A stretch of 64,000 bases of DNA from Bowmanella denitrificans (GTDB lineage: Bacteria > Pseudomonadota > Gammaproteobacteria > Enterobacterales > Alteromonadaceae): contig NZ_BAAAEI010000006.1 of assembly GCF_039522935.1 (NCBI RefSeq), positions 372,001-436,000 on the forward strand. The letters are read 5' to 3'. The position numbers were made by a program, and so were the translations under genes. Position 1 is the stretch's first letter, and each line of letters opens with the position of its first letter. Below are positions 24,762 to 32,920 of the stretch, one piece after another. The notes under the pieces were generated by a model. The model did not search any database. It saw only the letters and a program-made list of their open reading frames with translations, and was not told where the DNA came from.

Positions 24762-26426
24762 TTATTCCTGACCTTCTATTTTGGCCCAGGTATCACGCAG
24801 ACCAACAGTGCGGTTAAATACCAGTTTATCGGCCTGCTTGTCCTTACAGAAGTAGCCCAGACGCTCAAACTGCAGGGCCTTGCCAGGCTCAGCGCTGACC
24901 AGACTCGGCTCCAATATCCCCTGTACCACAGTCAGTGATTCAGCATTAATACTGTCGGTAAAGTTTTCTTCACCGGCCGGGTTTGGCACTTTGAATAATC
25001 TGTCATACAAACGTACTTCGGCCGGTACCCCATGACTGGCAGAGACCCAATGAATAACTCCTTTGGCCTTACGTCCATCAGCAGGATCTTTACCCAAGGT
25101 ATCCGGGTCGTACGTGCAGTATAAGGTGGTAATATTACCCTCTGCGTCTTTTTCAACCCGCTCAGCTTTAAGGAAATAAGCATTTCGTAAACGCACTTCC
25201 TTGCCCAATACCAAGCGCTTGAATTTCTTATTGGCTTCCTCACGGAAGTCTTCACGCTCAATGTAAATCTCACGGGTAAAGGGTATGTCACGGCTGCCCA
25301 TACTCTCATCAGAGGGATGATTAGGGGCACTTAGAGTTTCAACCTGATCGGCCGGATAGTTTTCGATCACCACTTTAAGGGGATCCAGCACCGCCATGGC
25401 CCGTGCAGCATTTTGATTCAGATCATCACGGATACAGGCTTCCAGCATGCCCATTTCCACCATATTGTCCATTTTGGTCACACCAATGCGTTTGCAGAAT
25501 TCCCGCACAGACGCTGCGGTGTAACCACGGCGACGCAGGCCTGCAATAGTCGGCATACGCGGATCGTCCCAGCCATCCACATGCTTTTCGTCGACCAGCT
25601 GAATCAGTTTACGCTTAGATAATACGGTATATTCCAAATTCAGCCGGGAAAACTCATACTGGCGCGGTCGGCACTCAATGCTGATATTGTCCAGAACCCA
25701 GTCGTATAAACGGCGGTTGTCCTGAAATTCCAGAGTGCAAAGTGAATGGGTAATCCCTTCGATAGCATCGGAGATACAGTGGGTAAAGTCGTACATTGGA
25801 TATACGCACCACTTGTCACCGGTCTGATGGTGATGGGCAAACTTGACCCGGTAGATAACCGGATCGCGCATACACATAAAGGGCGAGGCCATATCAATTT
25901 TGGCGCGCAATACACAATGCCCTTCGGCATATTCCCCTGCCGTCATTTTGGCAAAGTGGGCCAAATTTTCTGCCACGGATGTATCGCGATAAGGGCTGTT
26001 TTTACCAGGCTCTTTCAGGGTGCCGCGCAGCTCACGCATGGCTTCCTGACTGGAAAAGTCCACATAAGCCAGCCCCTTTTCGATTAGTTCCACGGCGTAG
26101 CCGTGCAGGCGCTCAAAGTAATCAGAGGAATAGCAAATCTCACCGTCCCAGGAAAAACCCAACCATTTAACGTCACTTTGAATAGAGTTAACGTAATCAA
26201 TGTTTTCTTTCTCGGGGTTGGTGTCGTCAAATCTCAGATTGCACTGACCCTGATAATCCTGAGCCAGACCGAAATTGAGGCAAATGGACTTGGCATGACC
26301 AATATGCAGATAGCCATTAGGCTCTGGTGGAAAACGGGTATGCACATGATCATGTACACCTTCTGTCAGATCCTTATCAATGATTTGACGAATAAAATTG
26401 GTCGGACGAATGTCTGTCTCGGCCAT
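24762..26426 (-). CDS. glnS: glutaminyl-tRNA synthetase
   Basis: A 554-residue class I aminoacyl-tRNA synthetase, the same length as E. coli GlnS, charging tRNA-Gln directly. HIGH is at 41-44 in FPPEPNGYLHIGHAKS. The KMSKS counterpart is VLSKRKL near residue 270, preceded by SRLNLEYT. The C-terminal anticodon-binding beta-barrels carry VRLRNAYFLKAERVEKD and WVSASHGV. The start at 26426 has AGGGG 5-6 nt upstream; a GTG two codons earlier is less likely. Monocistronic, bordered by repeat copy 2 downstream and the triple-palindrome region upstream. Confidence 0.97.
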   Translation of the reverse strand: MAETDIRPTNFIRQIIDKDLTEGVHDHVHTRFPPEPNGYLHIGHAKSICLNFGLAQDYQGQCNLRFDDTNPEKENIDYVNSIQSDVKWLGFSWDGEICYSSDYFERLHGYAVELIEKGLAYVDFSSQEAMRELRGTLKEPGKNSPYRDTSVAENLAHFAKMTAGEYAEGHCVLRAKIDMASPFMCMRDPVIYRVKFAHHHQTGDKWCVYPMYDFTHCISDAIEGITHSLCTLEFQDNRRLYDWVLDNISIECRPRQYEFSRLNLEYTVLSKRKLIQLVDEKHVDGWDDPRMPTIAGLRRRGYTAASVREFCKRIGVTKMDNMVEMGMLEACIRDDLNQNAARAMAVLDPLKVVIENYPADQVETLSAPNHPSDESMGSRDIPFTREIYIEREDFREEANKKFKRLVLGKEVRLRNAYFLKAERVEKDAEGNITTLYCTYDPDTLGKDPADGRKAKGVIHWVSASHGVPAEVRLYDRLFKVPNPAGEENFTDSINAESLTVVQGILEPSLVSAEPGKALQFERLGYFCKDKQADKLVFNRTVGLRDTWAKIEGQE

Positions 26427-26536
26427 TACCACCCCTGTCGTTATAGGTTTATTTAAAAGGCTGGCATTATACCAGTTTGTGGAGGGATTACAGCAGCCTT
26501 GTGTTGAGTAGGTTGATGGATTCTAACTGACATCTA

Positions 26537-26620
26537 TGTAACCCCTATTGATTACTTAGCAAAAAGTAACTAAATTTGGTTACATAAAGAAAAGTAACCA
26601 CAGGAGGTTACATGGGAATA
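26537..26620 (+). promoter_or_regulatory. three tandem 28-bp palindromic repeats (GTAAC-N8-GTTAC) over the satD-like start
   Basis: Half-sites GTAAC lie at 26538, 26566 and 26594 and their partners (ATTAC, GTTAC, GTTAC) at 26551, 26579 and 26607. Each pair is separated by 8 nt and the pairs recur exactly every 28 bp. In the third unit the AGGAGG ribosome binding site lies between and partly in the half-sites, and the ATG follows at once (26612). GTAACC/GGTTAC could also fold in RNA and partly hide the ribosome binding site. This is an operator-like array, probably autoregulatory given the HTH in the encoded protein; that role is inferred. Confidence 0.8.
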
Positions 26621-27247
26621 TCAGCCAATGCCGTACTCACAGGGGATTTGGTCGCCTCAGGCCAGGTACCCAGTGATCAATACGATGCCCTGCTCTACCA
26701 CCTCGACCAGACTCTGCGATATCTCAATGAAGTATACGCGGGCCAATACAACATCTATCGGGGCGATGCCTTCCAATTACAGTTGCACACACCCAGAGAC
26801 TGGGCAAATGCCATGTTGCTGCTAAGACTCGCCATGAAAAGCCGCCAGCAGGATTGTCGCTTAGGTATAGGTATAGGCTCGGTCAGCAACCCCAGACCAG
26901 ACATAAAAAGTGCCACAGGTGAAGCCTTTACCCTTTCTGGCACCAAACTGGATAGTCTTCCACAGGGGCAACTGTTAGGCATCGGCAGCACAAATGAGCG
27001 ATTTAACTGGCATGCCGGAATTCATCTGAGGCTGACAGACGCTCTGCTTCAGCAAATGACAGCCCGCCAAGCCCAGGCACTGTTTGAATACCTGACCCTG
27101 GAAGACAAGAATCACCTGGCCGTTGCCAAGCGCCTGCATACTTCCCGGGTGAATGCCACCAAGTTGCTAAACCAGGCACACTATGATCTACTGACAGACG
27201 CGATCCGCTACTGTGAACAACTGACAGACAGGTATTTTCATGGATGA
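26612..27247 (+). CDS. SatD-like protein with C-terminal winged-HTH-like segment
   Basis: A 211-residue soluble protein. The N-terminal domain (about 1-110) reads AVLTGDLVASGQ, IYRGDAFQL and RLGIGIGSVS. This spacing is that of SatD-family proteins and also resembles a nucleotide-cyclase-like alpha/beta fold. The C-terminal part (about 155-200: LFEYLTLEDKNHLAVAKRL, TSRVNATKLLNQA) looks like a helix-turn-helix. It overlaps the following DUF3307 gene by 8 nt, a pairing I recall for SatD proteins. Its start codon lies inside the last of three tandem palindromes, which suggests that it represses itself. No biochemical function is established for this family as far as I know. Confidence 0.7.
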   Translation: MGISANAVLTGDLVASGQVPSDQYDALLYHLDQTLRYLNEVYAGQYNIYRGDAFQLQLHTPRDWANAMLLLRLAMKSRQQDCRLGIGIGSVSNPRPDIKSATGEAFTLSGTKLDSLPQGQLLGIGSTNERFNWHAGIHLRLTDALLQQMTARQAQALFEYLTLEDKNHLAVAKRLHTSRVNATKLLNQAHYDLLTDAIRYCEQLTDRYFHG

Positions 27248-27992
27248 ACTGTTACTCCTTCTCGGCCTGCTTAGCGCCCACCTGCTTGGTGACTTCTTTT
27301 TGCATCCACTCAGTTGGATTAATGACAGGCTAAACCGCCACTATCGTTCATCTAAGCTTATCTGGCATGCCTTAGTGCATACCCTGTTAAGTTGGCTGGT
27401 GTTGTTTATCTGGGAATGGACTTTTGGCTGGGGACCGACTTTCTGGCAGCCGCTGTGGCTCGCCTTATTACTCGGATGCAGTCACTATGTTATTGATTTA
27501 GCTAAATCTTATTGTCCTGTCCATACCCGTTACTTCCTGCTGGATCAGTGCTTACACCTGACCATCATATTGTTGATTGCCATGCAATTATCACAAAGCT
27601 GGCATTGGCTTAAATGGTGCTGGGATTGGCTGCTCACGCCAACACATCTGATCGTGCTGATAGCCTACCTGCTGATATTACGTCCCAGTTCGGTACTTAT
27701 TGCGCTGTTATTACGCAACTGGACACTGGATGTCACCGAAGGCAGCCTGCCTAAAGCAGGACACGCCATAGGTTTGCTTGAGCGTATACTGATTCTGACC
27801 TTTACGCTGTTAGAGCAATTTGCTGGCGTCGGCTTTCTGCTGGCGGCCAAATCTGTCTTCCGTTTCGGTGATCTGACTCACCAGAAAGACCGTCGCCTGA
27901 CTGAGTATGTGATGCTCGGCACCTTACTCAGTGTCACTATCAGTTTGTTGCTGGGTATCCTGACTTTGCGCCTGGTTAATGGCTTGGTGTGA
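27240..27992 (+). CDS. DUF3307 family membrane protein
   Basis: A 250-residue polytopic membrane protein with about six to seven helices. The N-terminal LSAHLLGDFFLHPLSW and HALVHTLLSW, plus CSHYVIDLAKSY, give the conserved H-D-H pattern of DUF3307, with His and Asp residues inside membrane helices. Translation is coupled to the SatD-like gene by an 8-nt overlap. The two are expected to act together, perhaps a cytosolic sensor or regulator with a membrane effector; this is inference. The last codons (GTG TGA) belong to a heptamer array, as in yciK. Confidence 0.75.
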   Translation: MDELLLLLGLLSAHLLGDFFLHPLSWINDRLNRHYRSSKLIWHALVHTLLSWLVLFIWEWTFGWGPTFWQPLWLALLLGCSHYVIDLAKSYCPVHTRYFLLDQCLHLTIILLIAMQLSQSWHWLKWCWDWLLTPTHLIVLIAYLLILRPSSVLIALLLRNWTLDVTEGSLPKAGHAIGLLERILILTFTLLEQFAGVGFLLAAKSVFRFGDLTHQKDRRLTEYVMLGTLLSVTISLLLGILTLRLVNGLV

Positions 27993-28014
27993 GGTGCGAC
28001 GTGCGACGTGCGAA
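27987..28014 (+). repeat. heptamer array GTGTGAG-GTGCGAC-GTGCGAC-GTGCGAA over the DUF3307 gene stop
   Basis: Four 7-bp units, 28 bp in total, the same length and register as the array at the yciK stop. The TGA stop is inside the first unit. Confidence 0.9.
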
Positions 28015-28090
28015 AAGGTATCAGAATAACCTGTTGATATATAAATATTTTCACTTTTTTGTGATAAAAAAGAGCAATCATGCTTCATTG

Positions 28091-28241
28091 TTGTTGGGCT
28101 GAAGCCCAACCCACAGTGGGTCGGAATTGATTCCGACAGGGGGAAGTGGTCAGTAAATCAGTCGGCAGTTAGCTGAATTAAGTGGTCAGATGGCAGAAAT
28201 CCGTTGACAGAGCATGAGCGCGAGGCAGACTAAACTGCCAA
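28091..28241 (-). repeat. mosaic palindromic element, copy 3 (inverted relative to copy 1)
   Basis: The reverse complement matches copy 1 (6165-6360) almost base for base over long blocks: one TTGGCAG unit followed by TTTAGTCTG, a middle block with CCACTTAATTCAGCTAACTG, then CTGTCGGAATCAATTCCGAC and GTTGGGCTTCAGCCCAAC. It lacks the duplicated internal hairpin of copy 1. The rest of the 27993-28514 gap contains the GTTAC-type inverted repeat described separately and no supported ORF. Confidence 0.92.
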
Positions 28242-28318
28242 TGATAACGTTTTCAGCATAGATAACCGGCAACATACACTCAGCACTATAGCGCCTGACC
28301 TCACACCCAAGCCTCTCA

Positions 28319-28410
28319 GGTTACTTTTAGTTACTTTTGTATTTAGCGAAGATTAAAAGTAAGACAAAACAAAGAAAAGCCTACGAAAAAAGACTAACAG
28401 AAAAGTAACC
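28319..28410. promoter_or_regulatory. long inverted repeat with GTTACTTTT half-sites
   Basis: Outer arms GGTTACTTTT (28319-28328) and AAAAGTAACC (28401-28410) are a perfect 10-bp inverted repeat. A second GTTACTTTT (28330-28338) and an AAAAGTAAG (28355-28363) lie inside. The core GTTAC/GTAAC is the same as in the operator array before the SatD-like gene. It lies about 105 bp upstream of the GGDEF/EAL gene and may be an operator or a dispersed repeat. Confidence 0.6.
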
Positions 28411-28514
28411 AAAGTCGGGCTAGTACCTTATTAAACTGTTGCACAGATGCATTGCTTGTGTAATCGTTTACAGCTCTGTCTGTTTAGTCGTCATGACAGG
28501 TTGGAATTACAAAT

Positions 28515-30716
28515 TTGAACTTCTTGTATCAACAAATAAAGCACTATTTGTTATTGGAAAAGGGACATTTTACCGACTCCGACAACAGAACATGGAAGCT
28601 CAGTGCCCTCAGAGTCATTTTGCTTAGCGGCACGATACTGACCCTACTGATATTAACCCATTCATCCTACGTAGCCTACTCACTGGACATGCCCTTTGTA
28701 CTGGCCATTACCTCGACTTTTTTCGTGCTGCTCGTTGCCATCCTATGCATGGGAAAATCACTAACCCATCTGGCCGCAGCGGGTCTGCTGTTGATGGTGG
28801 TGCTGGCTTGTATCTCAATCTTGTTGTTTGTGCCGGACTTTGAAGCAGCAAAATTCGGATTACTGTTTCTTTTCACGTTGCCGTTATTCGTGCGTTTGTT
28901 TTTCAGCAACAAAGCGGCACTTGTCGCCATGATGCTGAACCTGATCCCTTATGCCTTACTAATACGCAACGCCCCACTGCCACAACTATTCGACATAGAT
29001 ATCAGTCTGCCGCAAACTCATACCTATCTCAGCTCGCTGGTGTTTCTGTTTTTCAATTTTTGCTTACCTCTTGCGCTGATGCGCTTTTTGACCACCCTGG
29101 ATAAGCAATCCGAGGTTCTGGCACGACAAAGCAGCAAGCTTGCCGCTGTGGTTAATCGCTATCAGGAGATTTTTGACAATGGTGGCACGGCGTCTTTTTT
29201 TTGCGATCAGCATGGCACAATACTACAGGCTAATCAGGCGGCCCGTGATCTGATTAAACAAGCCGGTGGTCAGCGAAACTCGCTGCAACAACTATTTCAG
29301 TTTGACGAGCCCCTAAGTGCCAACAAGAAAATCCGCGGTAAACTCAAGGTGCCACCCCATGATCATTATGAATTGCAACCAGCCAGTCTCGTCCATCATA
29401 AAAAGCAACTCATCCACTGCCATAACATCTCGCAGCAGGATAGCTTCAAACGCTTGTACTTTCTCGACAGCCTGACTGGGCTGCGTAATCACAACTTCTG
29501 GTATGAACGGGCCTTTTTACGCTTAAAGCGGCCAAAAGCGCTCTTTTTGCTGAAACTGACAAACCTCAGGGAAGTCAATATTCAACATGGCCTGGATATT
29601 GGCGATCAGTTACTGATTGAACTCACCCGGCAATTACGCCGCAAACTACCCCAGCAAGTCCATTTTTACCGCTTCCCCGGCGCAAAACTGATGTTGGCGG
29701 TGCCGTCTGAACTGTTTCATCATATTGCGCCTTCGAGTTGGCTAACCCAGCAATTACCCGGTTTTATCAGCCTGTCGATCAACGAGGGTTACCTTGACTT
29801 GCTACTGGACTGGCGTGCCGGTATCAGTCAACACCGTCAGGGCAGCCCTGCCAACCTGCTGATGGAAGAGTGCGCTATCGCTCTGAGTCGCACAGACAGC
29901 AAGCATCCGGTGGTGGAATACGAACAGATCTACAGCCGCTCTATTCATAAGAACAGTTTGCTTCGCGACAAGGTGAAACAATATCTGGATGAACGCGCCC
30001 TGGAGCTCTGGTTACAACCGCAATTTAACGTACAACGTGAGGTCATTGGTTATGAGGCGTTGGCCAGGATCCGCCAGCAAGCAAACCAAACGGTACTCAC
30101 CCCACAGCAATTTCTGCCGCAGATTGACCAACATGACTGGCATGTACAATTTTCCAGTCAGGTCCTGAGCAAAGCCATTGAAATGCTAAGTCACTGGCCA
30201 CCCCAGTTAAAGGCCGTGCCTTTGGCGATCAATCTGGCAGGACCAGAAATTCTGGATGACAACTTTTATGCCAGGCTACTTCGCTACTATACCGAAAGCA
30301 GTATGCTACGCCAGCGCCTGGAACTGGAGATTACCGAAACCTCAGCCATGGCCAGTCATGATGAAACCCGCAAACGCCTGACTTGTCTGGCCCAGCTAGG
30401 TGTGTGTGTGATTATCGATGACTTTGGCACTGGTCATGCTTCGTTGTCACAACTCATTGATATTTCAGCTTCGACGCTGAAAATAGATCGTGAATTTATT
30501 AATGGTATCCCTCATTCTCAGCGACACCTGAAATTAGTCCAAGCCACTCTGGAACTTGCAACAAAACTTAATTTGCAAGCCATAGCCGAAGGAGTAGAAA
30601 CAAACGAACAGTTGGATTTACTGATATCTATGGGCTGTGACAGGTTTCAGGGTTATCTGCTGGGTAAGCCGATGCCATTGGCATACTGGACCGCCAATGC
30701 CGCTCAGCTCGTATAA
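28515..30716 (+). CDS. membrane GGDEF(degenerate)-EAL c-di-GMP phosphodiesterase
   Basis: A 733-residue protein: about six N-terminal transmembrane helices (35-200), a short PAS-like linker (about 215-310), a GGDEF domain (about 315-450) and an EAL domain (about 480-730). The GGDEF active loop reads RFPGAKLML, so cyclase activity is very unlikely. The EAL domain keeps YEALARI, LEITETSAM, IIDDFGTGHASL, KIDREFI and AIAEGVET, the residues needed for c-di-GMP hydrolysis. The start is TTG at 28515 with GGA about 9 nt upstream. It lies downstream of the GTTAC inverted repeat and convergent to a histidine kinase gene. Confidence 0.88.
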   Translation: MNFLYQQIKHYLLLEKGHFTDSDNRTWKLSALRVILLSGTILTLLILTHSSYVAYSLDMPFVLAITSTFFVLLVAILCMGKSLTHLAAAGLLLMVVLACISILLFVPDFEAAKFGLLFLFTLPLFVRLFFSNKAALVAMMLNLIPYALLIRNAPLPQLFDIDISLPQTHTYLSSLVFLFFNFCLPLALMRFLTTLDKQSEVLARQSSKLAAVVNRYQEIFDNGGTASFFCDQHGTILQANQAARDLIKQAGGQRNSLQQLFQFDEPLSANKKIRGKLKVPPHDHYELQPASLVHHKKQLIHCHNISQQDSFKRLYFLDSLTGLRNHNFWYERAFLRLKRPKALFLLKLTNLREVNIQHGLDIGDQLLIELTRQLRRKLPQQVHFYRFPGAKLMLAVPSELFHHIAPSSWLTQQLPGFISLSINEGYLDLLLDWRAGISQHRQGSPANLLMEECAIALSRTDSKHPVVEYEQIYSRSIHKNSLLRDKVKQYLDERALELWLQPQFNVQREVIGYEALARIRQQANQTVLTPQQFLPQIDQHDWHVQFSSQVLSKAIEMLSHWPPQLKAVPLAINLAGPEILDDNFYARLLRYYTESSMLRQRLELEITETSAMASHDETRKRLTCLAQLGVCVIIDDFGTGHASLSQLIDISASTLKIDREFINGIPHSQRHLKLVQATLELATKLNLQAIAEGVETNEQLDLLISMGCDRFQGYLLGKPMPLAYWTANAAQLV

Positions 30717-30729
30717 CCACAGCATTAGA

Positions 30730-32730
30730 TTAACTATGCTTCGGTAAGCGGATCTCAAATACCATACCGGCTTCCTGCCCTTTGTGCTCTATACGGCCGG
30801 TCAGGATATGAAAAACCGAGTTATAAATCACATTTAAGCCCAACCCCAGCTTACCCTGCCCCAGCTTACTGGTATAAAAGGGCGTGAAAATCTTACTCTG
30901 GTGTTCCTTTGCCACGCCGCAACCGTTGTCCCTGAATTCAAGGTATACCCACCTGTCATCCTGGCTTAGCCTGATGCAGATTTGTGGCGCTTCGGTATCA
31001 GCAAAGGCATGCTCCATGGCATTTTCCACTAACAGGTAAATCACCTTTAACAAGGTATCAGGAAAGGTTACCACCTGCACATCCTCACCCTGCAGTAGAA
31101 TTGGCACTTTACTGTAATCTTCAATCAAGGGAATTTTTTTACCAAGAAAAGCCTTAAGTTGCAGGGCCTCAGGTTCAGATTTTTCCATGGACGCGGAAAT
31201 GGCTTTAAATTTTTCCACCATCTCCACCACCCTGCCGGTGCTTTTTTGAATCACCATGCAAATTTCCCGCGATTGATGCAGAAAATCCTGCATTTGCTTA
31301 ATGCTGATTTTTTTAGCGTCAAACTGTGTTTTGAGCATATCCAACTGATTATCAAAACAGCTAACTGAGGTGGTTATAGAGCCCAATGGTGTGTTCAACT
31401 GATGTGCTAACCCCACCACCAATGTTGACAATGCGGCGATTTTTTCTGACTCCACCAAATGCCGCTGAGTTTCACGCAGCTCATGCAGGGCCATCGTCAG
31501 TTTATCTTTCTTGCGCCGGATACTGGCGATATACCACCAACTCAAAGATAACAATAACAACACCGCAATTGCGCCAATACCCACCTCGATACGAAACGCT
31601 CTATCTTCTGCTTCCTCCAGGGCTAACTCCCCTTTCATACGGACTATCTGTGCTTCGCGGTCGGCCAGATCGATTTGTGCCATAACAAAGGCCAGGTTAA
31701 TGCTGTTTTGCCGCGCCATCACATTCTTGTTCGCGACTGCCACCGCATCAGAAGCAGCCAACGCCTGTTGATACTCGCCGTTCACTTCGGCAAGATGGCG
31801 CTGCAGTTGATAATATCTCAGCCATAACCTTTCAGATTGCAGCGATTCCAATAACGGCCTGGCCTGTACTAATCGATTATTCGCCTGTGTCAGCTCGCTT
31901 TTTGTTAAATGCAACTCGATGAGCAAAAAAAGTGTTTCGAGCATAGGATCTTTGAGCTCTTCCCCGGCAAAGCCTTGTAACGCCTCCTCAAACGACGCTT
32001 GTGCCTTAGCAAGCTCACCGCTGCGCATCTGTAATTCCCCCTGCAGCTTCATGGTGCGCAGCAAGTATTGCTTGAGCTGGTGCTTTTTTTGGATTGCCTG
32101 AGCGTCAATCAACAAGGTTCGAGCGACCTGCAGTTGATTCTGGCAAATCGCCGCCCTGATCATGTTAATCAGGGCAATCGACTGACTTAGTGGATCGGGA
32201 TGCGTCTGCAGGTAGGTCAGATAGCCCTGCAATAACGTAGCGGCTTCGGCGCAACGTCCCAGCTCAAGGTAGAGCCCGGCAATATTGTTCTGACTCTGAT
32301 GCACAAATCGCGGCCGATCAGACTCCCTGGCCAGGGCAAGAGCCTGCTGGTGTGACTGCAAGGACTGTTCATATAACCCAGCCTTTTCGAATGTATAAGC
32401 AGTCAGATTATGGTAAGCGTAATTAAGAAAAGGATCGGACGCCTCACTCAGCAACTCTTTCATCCTGGCGAGCGTGATAATCGCCTCTTCCAACTGATCT
32501 AACTCGGCCAGAAACCAGGCCTGGTAATTAAGTAACTGGACTTGCTGATCCACACTGAATTGACCTTCGGGCGCCCCCAGTTGCGCCTTTACCTCAGTAA
32601 CGGCTTCAAGCGGTGAGTGGCTGAAAAGGTCGCGTAAGCTGTGCCGGAGTGCATCAAATTCATTCTCGCCAATGGCCACTGCCGAACCAGAGTAAAGCAA
32701 AACAAGCACAAGCATCAAACGCGCTATCAT
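30730..32730 (-). CDS. TPR-containing membrane sensor histidine kinase
   Basis: A 666-residue protein: signal peptide (MIARLMLVLVLLYSGSAVA), a periplasmic array of TPR-like helices (about 30-370), one transmembrane helix (about 383-403) and a coiled-coil linker. The HisKA-like helix carries the phospho-His in GLAHQLNTPLGS. The HATPase domain has an N-box LVENAMEHAF, G1 DNGCGVA, F-box IFTPFYTSK and G2 GKLGLGL. The H-box variant HQLNTPLG belongs to a subgroup common in TPR kinases. No response regulator is adjacent on the same strand; the nearest is the LuxR-type one at 36 kb, but pairing is unproven. It shares the region with two c-di-GMP proteins. Confidence 0.88.
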   Translation of the reverse strand: MIARLMLVLVLLYSGSAVAIGENEFDALRHSLRDLFSHSPLEAVTEVKAQLGAPEGQFSVDQQVQLLNYQAWFLAELDQLEEAIITLARMKELLSEASDPFLNYAYHNLTAYTFEKAGLYEQSLQSHQQALALARESDRPRFVHQSQNNIAGLYLELGRCAEAATLLQGYLTYLQTHPDPLSQSIALINMIRAAICQNQLQVARTLLIDAQAIQKKHQLKQYLLRTMKLQGELQMRSGELAKAQASFEEALQGFAGEELKDPMLETLFLLIELHLTKSELTQANNRLVQARPLLESLQSERLWLRYYQLQRHLAEVNGEYQQALAASDAVAVANKNVMARQNSINLAFVMAQIDLADREAQIVRMKGELALEEAEDRAFRIEVGIGAIAVLLLLSLSWWYIASIRRKKDKLTMALHELRETQRHLVESEKIAALSTLVVGLAHQLNTPLGSITTSVSCFDNQLDMLKTQFDAKKISIKQMQDFLHQSREICMVIQKSTGRVVEMVEKFKAISASMEKSEPEALQLKAFLGKKIPLIEDYSKVPILLQGEDVQVVTFPDTLLKVIYLLVENAMEHAFADTEAPQICIRLSQDDRWVYLEFRDNGCGVAKEHQSKIFTPFYTSKLGQGKLGLGLNVIYNSVFHILTGRIEHKGQEAGMVFEIRLPKHS

Positions 32731-32920
32731 TATCGGTATCCTAATTCAGTGAGGTGCTTGCCCCCGCCCACTTTCCATAAGAACAGCCTTAAGGCAATTG
32801 GTCGGCAAAGCCAGTGTATTGCGTCCTCGGCTAACACAATGATAAGCAGTAATTCAAAAGAAATAACAAGTGAAAAGCAATAAAAAAACAAATATTCGAA
32901 TCGGTAAGAAACCCCACCCC

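Noticed and set aside
26537..26620. CRISPR or plasmid iteron array
   Set aside because: Only three 28-bp units with conserved half-sites but no unique spacers, no Rep gene, and the array sits on a promoter and ribosome binding site.
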